A DNA stretch of 64,000 nt from Planctomycetota bacterium (GTDB taxonomy: Bacteria; Planctomycetota; Planctomycetia; Planctomycetales; Planctomycetaceae). The stretch covers positions 124,001-188,000 of the forward strand of contig QQVO01000010.1 of assembly GCA_003388505.1 (NCBI GenBank), read 5' to 3'. Shown piece after piece: positions 26,577-34,726 of the stretch; position 1 is the first letter of the stretch; the number at the start of each line of letters is the position of its first letter. The notes below the pieces were generated by a model that ran no database searches, had not been told where the DNA came from, and saw only the letters and a list, made by a program, of their open reading frames with translations. Both the position numbers and the translations under genes were made by a program.

Positions 26577-28016
26577 ATGAACAGCCCAATGATCGACATC
26601 GGCCGGCTGAAACGGCGAACTTTCCTCGTCCGGTCGATGACCGGTTTCGGCTCCGCTGCGCTCGCTGCGATGATGGTGCGCGACGGGACGACGCACGGGG
26701 CAGAGACCGCGGAGAAATGGGCCGGTGCGATTCGCCCGCTGCACCATGCGCAGACAGTCAAGCGCGTCATCTGGCTCACGATGGCGGGTGGCCCGTCGCA
26801 TCTGGAAACGTTCGACCACAAGCCGGAACTGGCTCGTCAGCACGGTCAGCCGATGCCGGAGAGTTTCACCCAGGGGCAACAGATCGCCCAGTTGCAGGGA
26901 CAGAAGCTGGTCTGCTTCGGACCGCAACTCGGCTTCAGGAAGTTTGGTGAGAGCGGCACGGAAATCTGCGAACTCTTCGAGCAACTGGGGACGGTCGTCG
27001 ATGAGATGTGCATCGTGCGCTCCATGACGAGCGACGCCATCAATCACGATCCCGCCCACATGTTCATGAACACCGGGTCGCAGATTGCCGGCCGCCCTTC
27101 AATGGGCTCGTGGGTCACCTACGGACTCGGCGCAGAGACTGAGGATCTTCCCTCATTCGTGGTGCTGACGTCCCTCGGCCAGGGAGGTCAAAACCAGCCG
27201 ATCGCAGCGCGGCAGTGGGCCTCCGGCTTTCTGCCGAGTCGCTTCCAGGGCGTCCATCTGCGCGGAAAAGGGGATCCGGTGCTGTACCTCAGCAATCCGC
27301 CGGGCATCGACCGCGGCAGGCAGCAGGACGTTGTCGACGCGGTCAATTCGATCAACTCGCAATTCGATCAACTCGTCGACGATCCCGAAATCGCCACGCG
27401 AATCGCGCAATATGAAATGGCGTTTCTGATGCAGGCCAGCGTTCCCGAATTGATCGACACGTCGGGCGAACCGCAACATGTGTTCGATCTGTACGGATGC
27501 CAGCCCGGCGACGGTTCCTTCGCGTCGAATTGCCTGCTCGCCCGGAGATTGGCGGAGCGCGGCGTTCGATTCATCCAGCTCTATCACAAAGACTGGGACC
27601 ACCACGGCGGAGTCAAGCAGGGGGTCGAACTCAAAGCGCAGGAGATCGACCGGGCGTGCGCCGGACTGATCAAGGATCTCAAGGCGCGAGACATGCTGAA
27701 GGACACGCTGATTGTCTGGGCGGGCGAGTTCGGGCGGACGCCGATGTCCCAGGGAGGCTCAGGCCGGGATCACCACAATAAAGGGTTCTCGATCTGGTTC
27801 GCGGGGGGCGGCGTCAAGGGCGGCATGAACTACGGCGCCACCGATGAACTCGGTTACGCGGCTGTCGAAAACGTCGTCACAGTGCATGACGTGCACGCGA
27901 CAATGCTGCACCTGCTCGGGATCGACCACGCGCGGTTTGCCTACAGGTTCCAGGGACTCGACGCCCGTCTCTCAGGCGTCGAACCGTGCAACGTGCTGAC
28001 TGACATCCTCGCGTAG
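26577..28016 (+). CDS. DUF1501 domain protein (sulfatase-like fold)
   Basis: A 479-residue exported protein of the DUF1501 family, related to the alkaline phosphatase/sulfatase superfamily. A twin-arginine-like leader (LKRRTFLVRSMTGFGSAALAAMMV) directs export. Landmarks are VKRVIWLTMAGGPSHLETFDHKPEL, DEMCIVRSMTSDAINHDPAHMFMNTG, RPSMGSWVTYGLG, WDHHGGVKQGVEL and VWAGEFGRTPMSQGGSGRDHHNKGF. In Planctomycetes such genes usually sit beside a large DUF1549/DUF1553 cytochrome-like gene; none is present here. Start at ATG 26577; GTG 26568 is three codons upstream. Substrate unknown. Confidence 0.88.
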   Translation: MNSPMIDIGRLKRRTFLVRSMTGFGSAALAAMMVRDGTTHGAETAEKWAGAIRPLHHAQTVKRVIWLTMAGGPSHLETFDHKPELARQHGQPMPESFTQGQQIAQLQGQKLVCFGPQLGFRKFGESGTEICELFEQLGTVVDEMCIVRSMTSDAINHDPAHMFMNTGSQIAGRPSMGSWVTYGLGAETEDLPSFVVLTSLGQGGQNQPIAARQWASGFLPSRFQGVHLRGKGDPVLYLSNPPGIDRGRQQDVVDAVNSINSQFDQLVDDPEIATRIAQYEMAFLMQASVPELIDTSGEPQHVFDLYGCQPGDGSFASNCLLARRLAERGVRFIQLYHKDWDHHGGVKQGVELKAQEIDRACAGLIKDLKARDMLKDTLIVWAGEFGRTPMSQGGSGRDHHNKGFSIWFAGGGVKGGMNYGATDELGYAAVENVVTVHDVHATMLHLLGIDHARFAYRFQGLDARLSGVEPCNVLTDILA

Positions 28017-28096
28017 CGTGCGCTTTACTTATTTTCTCCCATGGCTCACGCGAAGCCGCAGAGACGCCAAGTCCAGGTGTTCAAGTGGAGTGAGCG

Positions 28097-28255
28097 ATGC
28101 TAAACAGCGCTTCGCAAGAACTCGTGCTTGAATACGAACTGACGTTCGCCGGCGACCAGGACGTCTGGATTCCTGCATCGGCGTTCGCCAGCCTTGCGGA
28201 CCGTGAACGGCTCCGCACGTGGGCACTGGGTGTGGATGCGGCCTCAATGCATTGA
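28097..28255 (+). CDS. Candidate 52-residue protein
   Basis: A short frame beginning MLNSASQELVLEYELTFAG with GGAG six bases before the ATG. Composition is protein-like (DQDVWIPASAFASLADRERL, then RTWALGVDAASMH) with balanced hydrophobic and charged residues. It ends where base composition turns AT-richer, so it may be the surviving front part of a longer gene. I do not recognise it. Confidence 0.35.
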   Translation: MLNSASQELVLEYELTFAGDQDVWIPASAFASLADRERLRTWALGVDAASMH

Positions 28256-28671
28256 TGGCAAAGGGCTTACGGCGACATCTCGGCAAGAAAAAAGGTCCGC
28301 CGCGATATCGCGAACGGACCAATGCGTTGGCCAACACACACTCTTTTCGTGGAGTTACCGCAACATTGCCTGGAACATTCGTACGGGATATCAGATTTTT
28401 TGTGAAAATCAGGATTCTGACTGCGAGACACTCCTTGAATTTCTGGTGAATTCGGCCTATCAATGTGTTGGCCCGTGGTTTGCTTTTGAGACAAGCGTTG
28501 GCCCGCACTTGCTCGAGGCGGCTCACGGGCCGCTTTATGCGCGGTTTTGAGCGATTCCCGCCGGAATCGGTCAAAAAGGTGCGGCTTCCCCGGTCGCGCT
28601 GCATTCGCCGGGGGGGCTTTGCGATGCACCGGCCCTGGAAGGCCGGTGTACGGTTTGGAACGCCGATTTCG
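28256..28671. other. AT-richer non-coding patch
   Basis: About 415 bases, clearly AT-richer than its neighbours between about 28320 and 28500 (for example TCAGATTTTTTGTGAAAATC). Frames on both strands have poor composition. It contains a minus-strand terminator-like hairpin at 28286-28320 and a palindrome ACCGGCC/GGCCGGT (28628-28648) just beyond the stop of the minus-strand asparaginase gene. Confidence 0.5.
28286..28320 (-). terminator. Terminator-like hairpin (minus strand)
   Basis: GGTCCG (28294-28299) pairs with CGGACC (28315-28320), with an inner GCGATATCGC palindrome; on the minus strand the hairpin is followed by six T. No gene is assigned to a minus-strand transcript ending here unless it reads through from the asparaginase gene or is a small RNA. 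Confidence 0.5.
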
Positions 28672-29808
28672 TCACTTGGCTTTGCGATAGAGGAATTCGC
28701 AGGCTTCCATTCGCGGCCCGCGTTCGTCGCACACGGCGAACTCGGTCGGCCCCCAGAGGGAGACGCCGGCGTGCTCCCCCGCCTTGTTCAGCAGATAGAA
28801 CTTGAGCCCGAAGTTCGGCTTGCCGTCGTCTCCCAGTAGGTGCGGTTCGCGGGTGTGGGCCGCCACGCGGCGGAGCACTTCCATCCCCGCCTCGGAAGGG
28901 GACGCGCCTCCCCGCATCAGTTCCACCGCCGCGAACGAGCAGAGGTTCTGCAGGTTGGCCTCTCCCCTCCCCGTGCTCCCGCACGACCCGATCTCGTTGT
29001 CGACGTACAGGCCCGCACCAACAATCGGCGAGTCTCCCACCCGTCCCGGAATTTTGAACGCCAGTCCGCTGGTGGTCGTCGTGCACGAAATCTCCCCGGC
29101 AAAGTTCATGCAGGCGCAATGAATCGTCCCGGTCGGACGGTCGATCGCCTCACTTCGCTGATACCGCGCCGCGCTGCCGCCCGGTCCCTCGTCGTCAGAG
29201 AGTTTGAAGAACTCCCGCACAGCCGGATCGAGCTCTTCGATCGGCGGCGGCAGCCAGTCGTCGCGGGTTGAGTTGGTTTGCTTCCAGTAGAGCCAGATTT
29301 TGCGGGCCTTCTCCGTCAGCAGATCCTCGCTCGGGAACCCCTGCGCCCGGGCGAAAGCGCGGGCGCCTTCGCCGACCAGCAGGACGTGGTCCGTCTGTGC
29401 GAGTACCAGGTGCGCCAGTTTCGCCGCATGTCGCACGCCCTGCAGCGACGCCACGGCCCCCGCACGATGCGTCGGCCCGTGCATTACGGCCGCGTCGAGT
29501 TCCACGTCGCCGTTCTCATTCGGCAGCCCGCCGTACCCCACGGTGAGATCGTCGGGGTCGTCTTCCACCAGTGTCACACCGGCCACCGCGGCGTCGAGCG
29601 TATCGGCCCCGGCCTGCATCCTCTCGTACGCCTTCGCAACGGCCTTCAGGCCGTTCTTCGAAGCAATCGCCTTCATGGGAACTCTCTGTCTTGAATCGCA
29701 CGACGAGCGCAACGCTTCTCGTGCCGGTAGAACGCGAAACGGCAGTCCCGCCGCGCAGGCGGCGCCTCCCTGTATGAATTCGCGACGAGTAACAATCGGC
29801 GGCGACAT
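28672..29808 (-). CDS. Glycosylasparaginase / isoaspartyl peptidase family hydrolase
   Basis: A 378-residue exported N-terminal-nucleophile hydrolase. A twin-arginine-like leader (TRREFIQGGAACAAGLPF) precedes the alpha chain. Self-cleavage is expected before the Thr of PTGTIHCACMN, which becomes the catalytic nucleophile of the beta chain. Beta-chain landmarks are GRVGDSPIVGAGLYVDNEIGSCGSTGRGE and LMRGGASPSEAG. Members cleave GlcNAc-Asn or iso-Asp bonds. The open frame extends 124 codons upstream, but the leader marks the start at 29808. It is divergent from the Uma2 gene. Confidence 0.92.
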   Translation of the reverse strand: MSPPIVTRREFIQGGAACAAGLPFRVLPAREALRSSCDSRQRVPMKAIASKNGLKAVAKAYERMQAGADTLDAAVAGVTLVEDDPDDLTVGYGGLPNENGDVELDAAVMHGPTHRAGAVASLQGVRHAAKLAHLVLAQTDHVLLVGEGARAFARAQGFPSEDLLTEKARKIWLYWKQTNSTRDDWLPPPIEELDPAVREFFKLSDDEGPGGSAARYQRSEAIDRPTGTIHCACMNFAGEISCTTTTSGLAFKIPGRVGDSPIVGAGLYVDNEIGSCGSTGRGEANLQNLCSFAAVELMRGGASPSEAGMEVLRRVAAHTREPHLLGDDGKPNFGLKFYLLNKAGEHAGVSLWGPTEFAVCDERGPRMEACEFLYRKAK

Positions 29809-29892
29809 CGTCTGTTCCGAGTTGCCGAAGGATTCTGTTATGATCGTTTCCAGCGGGATCTTACACAAACAACCGCGTCGAGGGGCGTGATA

Positions 29893-30531
29893 ATGTCCAC
29901 GGCCGTGGAACTCTCTGTTGACGAACAAGTCGCACTGATCGGCCCGCGCGACGCCGGGATGCCGATGACGCTTGACGAGTTCGAGGAGGCCGAGTTCGAG
30001 GAAGGTTTCCGATACGAACTGATCCACGGAGTGCTCGTCGTGACGCCGCCGCCTCTGGAAGAAGAACGGGACGCCAACGAGGGACTCGGGCATTGGCTGC
30101 GCAACTATCAGGAAAGTCACCCTGAGCGCGAAGCCCTCAATCTCACTCTCCCCGAACACAATCTCCGCACAAGAACGCAAAACCGCCGCTGTGATCGGGC
30201 GATCTGGGCGGGCCTCGGCAGAATGCCGCAGACGCGTGGGCCCGTCCGCAAACGCGACATCCCCACGATCGTCGTCGAGTTTCCCTCATCGAGGCCTGCG
30301 GACCAGAGGCGTGACTACGAGGAGAAGCGAGTCGAATACCGGGATCTCGGCGTGCAGGAGTACTGGATCATCGACCGCTTCCGGCGCACGATGTCGGTCG
30401 ATGCATGGCGCGGCCGGCGCTGGGTGCGAAGAACGATCACAGAGGGGGAGACCTATACAACGTCACTGCTGCCCGGATTCGTACTCGACGTCGCCCGGCT
30501 GTTCGCAATCTCCGACCGCTACCGGGACTGA
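29893..30531 (+). CDS. Uma2 family (DUF820) restriction-endonuclease-like protein
   Basis: A 212-residue protein of the Uma2/DUF820 family with a PD-(D/E)XK nuclease-like fold; members are abundant in cyanobacteria and Planctomycetes, with no proven role. Landmarks: MTLDEFEEAEFEEGFRYELIHGVLVVTP, the core DIPTIVVEFPSSRPADQRRDYEEKRVEY (Glu-Phe-Pro-Ser replaces the usual Glu-Val-Ser-Ser), GVQEYWIIDRFRRTM. GAGGGG lies before the ATG at 29893; a GTG two codons upstream is possible. A single gene, divergent from the asparaginase. Confidence 0.9.
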   Translation: MSTAVELSVDEQVALIGPRDAGMPMTLDEFEEAEFEEGFRYELIHGVLVVTPPPLEEERDANEGLGHWLRNYQESHPEREALNLTLPEHNLRTRTQNRRCDRAIWAGLGRMPQTRGPVRKRDIPTIVVEFPSSRPADQRRDYEEKRVEYRDLGVQEYWIIDRFRRTMSVDAWRGRRWVRRTITEGETYTTSLLPGFVLDVARLFAISDRYRD

Positions 30532-30596
30532 CAATCTTCCATAGAAATCGGTTGGCTCGCTGTTTGCTCGTGAATCGGGTCGGTGGAACGCAGGTC

Positions 30597-30628
30597 GCAT
30601 CCGCGGGCTGACGCCGCGCGGCTCGCCG
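30597..30628 (-). repeat. Dispersed repeat family A, copy 3 (inverted)
   Basis: Minus-strand CGGCGAGCCGCGCGGCGTC then AGCCCGCGGATGC, differing from copies 1 and 2 at two positions that keep the hairpin paired. It lies 23 bases beyond the stop of the PQQ-like gene. Confidence 0.75.
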
Positions 30629-30650
30629 ATACGGTTGGCAGCGAAGCACG

Positions 30651-31943
30651 TCATCGTGGGCCGATTTTGAAGCAGCGCAGGTCGCCTCGGCGGTCCTTGC
30701 AGTACAATCGCCCGTTCGCCAGCACAACGTGCGGCCAGGCTTCGGACGAGAAGCCGAGGCGGATGTGAGCCAGTTCGCGATACGCATTGGGCGAATCGGC
30801 CACCGTTTCGATCAGGTACAGATCACCGCGGTCTCCAAGGACGATCAGCTTGTCGTCCGACGTCACCATGCAGGAACCGGGAGTTCCCACCTTGGGGCCC
30901 ATCCAGAGTTCTTCGCCGGTGGCGAAGTCGACGCAGTGAATCCCGCGCCAGGCCCAGTAGACATGACCATCATGAATCACCGGACTGCACACGCCCGACG
31001 GATTCTCCCGCTTCCAGACCTCCCGCAACCCGGTGCGCGAAACTTCCAGACAAACCATCGCCGCCTGGTTGTAGGACGTGGTGACGAGTATCCGATTCCC
31101 GGACACAGCCGGCGTCGGAATGTTGTTCGCAAAATCGGTCGTCCAGGGATAGTCGGCCAGCGTTTCGCCTTCGTGCCCGGCGTCGAGCCGAACGATGACC
31201 AGGTTCCGCATGGTGAGGAGGACGGCGCACGGAATGCCGTCGACATCCAGCGGCACGGGTCCGCCGGTATGCCCCGCTTCGTCGCGACAGTCCGACGTCC
31301 ACAGTTCCTCGCCCGTCCGCTTGTTGAATCCCTTGACCGTCCCGGACTTCGTATCACCCGCTTCGACGACGATTGTCCCCTCATACACAAGCGGCGACGT
31401 CGTATATCCGTAATCCCGCCGGCTCGCGCCGCCCCTCTTGCCGCCGACGTCAGGTCGTTGGCCGACTCCGTACCGGTCGTACAGGTTGAGCGACCAGACC
31501 TCGGCTCCGTTTCGATTCGCGTCCCAGCAACGGAGATCGCCGTCGATGCCGAGCGTGTAGATCCATCCGGTCTCTTCGTCGTACTCCGGCGTCGACGAGA
31601 CAGCCGAGTAGATCCCCTTATCGCCCGTGCTCTCGCGCGCGTATTGCGGCGCGGCATAGTCGGCGCGCCAGACCTCCTCACCGTCGCTCGCGTTCAGGCA
31701 GGACAGATGTTCCCGGCCGTCACGCCACCCCATCACAAAGACACGCTCGCCGACCACCAGCGGCGACGAGGCCCCCTCGCCGACGATCGCCTTCCAGTCC
31801 TCGGTCAACAGCCACTCGCTGCCGTTCCAGCCGGACGGCTCATCGACGACGTCGTTCCGATCGGCCCCGCGCCAGTGCGGCCAATCGGCTGCCGGTATTG
31901 CGAGAGAGAGAACGAGCACGGGAACAGCGATCCGTAGAAGCAT
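30651..31943 (-). CDS. Secreted PQQ-like beta-propeller protein
   Basis: A 430-residue exported protein. Signal peptide MLLRIAVPVLVLSLAIPAA is followed at once by DWPHWRGADRNDV, the usual Planctomycete opening of this family. Repeated tryptophan-docking blades are visible: GEEVWRADYAAPQY, GAEVWSLNLYD, GEELWTSDCRDEAGH, GEELWMGPKVGTPG. No PQQ-binding catalytic residues were identified, so it may be a structural or binding propeller rather than a dehydrogenase. It is related to the longer protein at 49977-51797. Confidence 0.88.
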   Translation of the reverse strand: MLLRIAVPVLVLSLAIPAADWPHWRGADRNDVVDEPSGWNGSEWLLTEDWKAIVGEGASSPLVVGERVFVMGWRDGREHLSCLNASDGEEVWRADYAAPQYARESTGDKGIYSAVSSTPEYDEETGWIYTLGIDGDLRCWDANRNGAEVWSLNLYDRYGVGQRPDVGGKRGGASRRDYGYTTSPLVYEGTIVVEAGDTKSGTVKGFNKRTGEELWTSDCRDEAGHTGGPVPLDVDGIPCAVLLTMRNLVIVRLDAGHEGETLADYPWTTDFANNIPTPAVSGNRILVTTSYNQAAMVCLEVSRTGLREVWKRENPSGVCSPVIHDGHVYWAWRGIHCVDFATGEELWMGPKVGTPGSCMVTSDDKLIVLGDRGDLYLIETVADSPNAYRELAHIRLGFSSEAWPHVVLANGRLYCKDRRGDLRCFKIGPR

Positions 31944-32114
31944 TCTCAGTCTCCCGGAAACGAGATGAAGGATCGATCGGTTTCGGAGTATCGTTCAGGA
32001 AGGGGAAATCCCCTGGTCGCACAAGTGGCTTGCTGAGTTGCTACAGGATACGATGATGAGAAACGTGAGCCTCTCTCTCTCGTCGCCACCCGGCGACCCT
32101 TGGAGAATAGTGTG

Positions 32115-32345
32115 ATGAATATCCTCGGACGGGTTAAAGGCGGAGTCATCGTCCTGGAGGGCGGACCGGTTCTTCCCGAGGGCTCGATCGTGACCGTTTC
32201 CTGTATTGACGATGTGCATTCACCGACCGCCGGCCGAAAACCGCGAGTCCAGTTGCCCCTTGTGCCGTCCACACGGCCCGGCTCGGTGATGCTGACGGCT
32301 GAACGGGTCGCAGAATTGCTGGACGAGACCAATGTTCCTGGCTGA
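32115..32345 (+). CDS. Antitoxin of a PIN-domain toxin-antitoxin pair
   Basis: A 76-residue protein with an N-terminal small beta domain (MNILGRVKGGVIVLEGGPVL then PEGSIVTVS) and a C-terminal toxin-binding helix (GSVMLTAERVAELLDE). This layout matches antitoxins commonly paired with PIN toxins in cyanobacteria and Planctomycetes. GGAG lies nine bases upstream of the ATG at 32115. Its end overlaps the start of the toxin frame by 14 bases, a typical coupling. The antitoxin is intact while the toxin is broken. Confidence 0.8.
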   Translation: MNILGRVKGGVIVLEGGPVLPEGSIVTVSCIDDVHSPTAGRKPRVQLPLVPSTRPGSVMLTAERVAELLDETNVPG

Positions 32346-32755
32346 TGTCAACGTCTGGTTGGCGCTTGCGTTCGAATCCCATGTGCATCACCCGTCGGGC
32401 GCGGAACTGGTTTGACAGCGCGGCGGACGGCTCGTGCTTCTTCTGCCGATTAACGCAACAAGGCTTTCTGCGGTTGGCAACGAACCCGAAGGCGTTCGGC
32501 GATGAGGCTGTTCCGCTCAGAGACGCCTGGCGGCTCTACGATGCATTCGTAGGCGATCCGCGCGTGGCGTGCGCTGTTGAGCCTCCCAATCTCGAAGTGT
32601 TGTGGCGGGGCCACACCCAGCGCCGCTCGTTTTCGCCGAAGGTTTGGAACGACGCCTACCTGGCAGCCTTCGCTGAGGCGGCGTCGTTGGAAATCGTGAC
32701 GTTCGACAGCGGGTTTACGCAGTACCAGAGTGCTCAGTGCACGATTCTCTCATAG
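32332..32755 (+). pseudogene. PIN-domain (VapC-like) toxin, frameshifted
   Basis: The gene starts MFLADVNVWLALAFESHVHH with the first PIN acidic residue (Asp5), but this frame stops at TGA 32413-32415. The rest continues in the next frame: RNWFDSAADGSCFFCRLTQQ, GFLRLATNP, then the late acidic region WNDAYLAAFAEAASLEIVTFDSGF. The change of frame lies between about 32380 and 32405 and equals one extra base (or two missing), in a G/C-rich run. Rejoined, the protein would be a normal 140-residue RNase toxin. Either it is inactivated, or the base is a sequencing error, or a frameshift is programmed; the first is the simplest. Confidence 0.82.
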
Positions 32756-32979
32756 ACAGCGTCGACAGACACCGCAATTCAGGCACGCAAGCACTCACTC
32801 ACTGTTCCGCCGCTTTCCGGGGGACTCCCGACAGACTATCTTGATGGAACCGCCAAACTTGCGGAAGTCTCGGCGTTCGATCCTGCTGCGGTTGGCAGCC
32901 CGCGATCGCCCGAGTCGCGGTGTTTCGCAGTAAGTGCCAGATTCGTTTCGTTCTATTTCCGTGCCCTCCGTGGTTCCCC

Positions 32980-34269
32980 ATGTACCTCCGACTCGCCAAA
33001 CGCGTCCTGCTGGAAACCGACAAACGGTTGCTGTGGAAGCTCGCCTGGAACATGGGCTTCAAGGGGGCGCGATCCGTCCAGAAGTTCAAACGGCGGCTCA
33101 AACAGGGGGAGGTCGTGCCGCCGTTTCTCTACATCTCGATCATCAACTCCTGCAACCTCCGCTGCCAGGGGTGCTGGGTCGACGTCGCCGCCAAGCAGCA
33201 GGTGATCGACGTCCCGGCCATGAACCGGCTCATCAGCGAGGCGAAGTCGTACGGGAACCGCTTCTTCGGGATCGTCGGCGGCGAACCATTCATGCATCCC
33301 AACCTGCTGGAGATCCTCCGGCAGCATCCCGACTGCTACTTCCAGGTCTTCACGAACGGGCATTTCATCACCGATGAGGTCGCCAAGGAGCTGCGCAGGC
33401 TGGGGAACGTCACGCCGCTGATCAGCATCGAGGGGACCGAGATCGTCAGCGACGAACGTCGCGGGCGTGCGGGCGTCTACTCGAAAAGCATGCAGGGCAT
33501 CCACAACTGCCTCAATCACAAGGTCTTCACCGGCGTCTGCACCAGCGTCTGCAAGACGAACATCGACGACCTCGTGACCGAGAAATGGGTCGACCGGCTG
33601 ATCGAGATGGGCGTCTTCTACACCTGGTTCCACGTCTACCGGCCGATGGGCCCCGACTCGTCGCCGGAACTCTGTCTCTCGCCGGAAGAGCAACTCCGCA
33701 TCCGCAAGTTCGTCGTCGAGCAGCGGGCGGCCAAGCCGATCATCTTCATCGACGCCTACTACGACCACGCCGGCCAGGCGCTCTGTCCGGCGGCGACCGG
33801 GATCAGCCACCACATCAACCCGTGGGGGGGCATTGAGCCCTGTCCCATCGTGCAGTTCGTCAAGGACGACATCCACGACGAATCGAAGACCCTCTCGGAA
33901 AAATTCAACGCGCCGTACATGCAGGAATTCCGCGAACTGGCGGCCGAGACCACCCGGGGCTGCATTGTGCTGGAGCGGCCCGATCTGCTGAAGGAACTGG
34001 TCGAGAAGCACGCAGCCGACGACGGGACGGTTCGCAAGTCCGCATTGGCAGAACTCTCCGCGATGCAGGTGCGGCCTTCGCAGTACAGCCCGGAAACGGC
34101 CATCCCGGAGAAGAGCTGGGCCTACCGCTTCGCGAAGAAGCACTTCTTCAACGACTTCGGGGCCTATCGCGGCCGCGACCACTCCCGCGCTTCTGCGCCG
34201 TCCCTGATCGCCCGCGGCGAAGCCCCCACTCGCGACAGTGAGCCGGACGTGGTGGAACTGAACGTCTGA
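32980..34269 (+). CDS. Radical SAM protein with auxiliary Cys-rich C-terminal region
   Basis: A 429-residue iron-sulfur enzyme. The radical SAM cluster motif CNLRCQGCW follows FLYISIINS, and GIVGGEPFMHPNLLEIL is the Gly-Gly-Glu SAM-binding strand. A later part contains CPAATGISHHINPWGGIEPCPIVQF and TTRGCIVLERPD, whose Cys residues could bind a second cluster as in SPASM or HpnH-like enzymes. It starts MYLRLAKRVLLETDKR, similar to enzymes in lipid or hopanoid modification, but no such genes are adjacent. Start chosen at 32980; the 20 codons upstream are unlike protein. Substrate unknown. Confidence 0.85.
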   Translation: MYLRLAKRVLLETDKRLLWKLAWNMGFKGARSVQKFKRRLKQGEVVPPFLYISIINSCNLRCQGCWVDVAAKQQVIDVPAMNRLISEAKSYGNRFFGIVGGEPFMHPNLLEILRQHPDCYFQVFTNGHFITDEVAKELRRLGNVTPLISIEGTEIVSDERRGRAGVYSKSMQGIHNCLNHKVFTGVCTSVCKTNIDDLVTEKWVDRLIEMGVFYTWFHVYRPMGPDSSPELCLSPEEQLRIRKFVVEQRAAKPIIFIDAYYDHAGQALCPAATGISHHINPWGGIEPCPIVQFVKDDIHDESKTLSEKFNAPYMQEFRELAAETTRGCIVLERPDLLKELVEKHAADDGTVRKSALAELSAMQVRPSQYSPETAIPEKSWAYRFAKKHFFNDFGAYRGRDHSRASAPSLIARGEAPTRDSEPDVVELNV

Positions 34270-34726
34270 CCGGCCGGTGAGCGGACTGTGAGCTGTTTGG
34301 GGATTAGTCCCGGTCGTAAAGGGTTGATCGCGTTTTTTCTGCGGGATCGAGGCAAGGCTGCAAGGCTTTGGAAATTTTCGCCCCCGGAAGGGCCGGGGGA
34401 GGCTGTTTTGGAAAGGGCGATCGGAGTGGTGTTCGCATGGACGAAGAGCCGTCATAAGTGAACGCGGAGTGGTTTCTCAGACTACCGGGGTGGGTTGCGC
34501 CGGGATGGGACCGGGGTGAGTTGGTGCATCGAGCGCGTCGGGTCCGTGGAGCGGACCGAGGTTGTTGTTGAACGAATGGTTCGCGGAGCGGACGCTACTT
34601 GCTGTCGTTGACAAGAGCACTGGCGGGACGCCAGTGGCACCCGGTGTCGTTGGCAAGAGCACTGGCGTCTCGCCAGTGCCGCCGTCGATTTCACCTTGCA
34701 CGTCGAGCGGTTCGCGCCCCTTCCAG
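34270..34726. other. Intergenic region with terminator-like hairpin and left REP pair
   Basis: About 455 bases. A hairpin CCCCCGG/CCGGGGG (34381-34399) could end the radical SAM transcript. The left pair of REP palindromes lies at 34618-34678. No gene seen. Confidence 0.5.
34618..34678 (+). repeat. REP pair, left of RAYT gene
   Basis: Two palindromes with identical 8-base arms: CACTGGCGGGACGCCAGTG (34618-34636, loop GGA) and CACTGGCGTCTCGCCAGTG (34660-34678, loop TCT). Their starts are 42 bases apart and the linker reads GCACCCGGTGTCGTTGGCA. Confidence 0.9.

Noticed and set aside
28267-28629. A 120-residue minus frame in the AT-richer patch
   Set aside because: The end of the frame runs through the terminator hairpin and its T run, and composition is poor; more likely untranslated.
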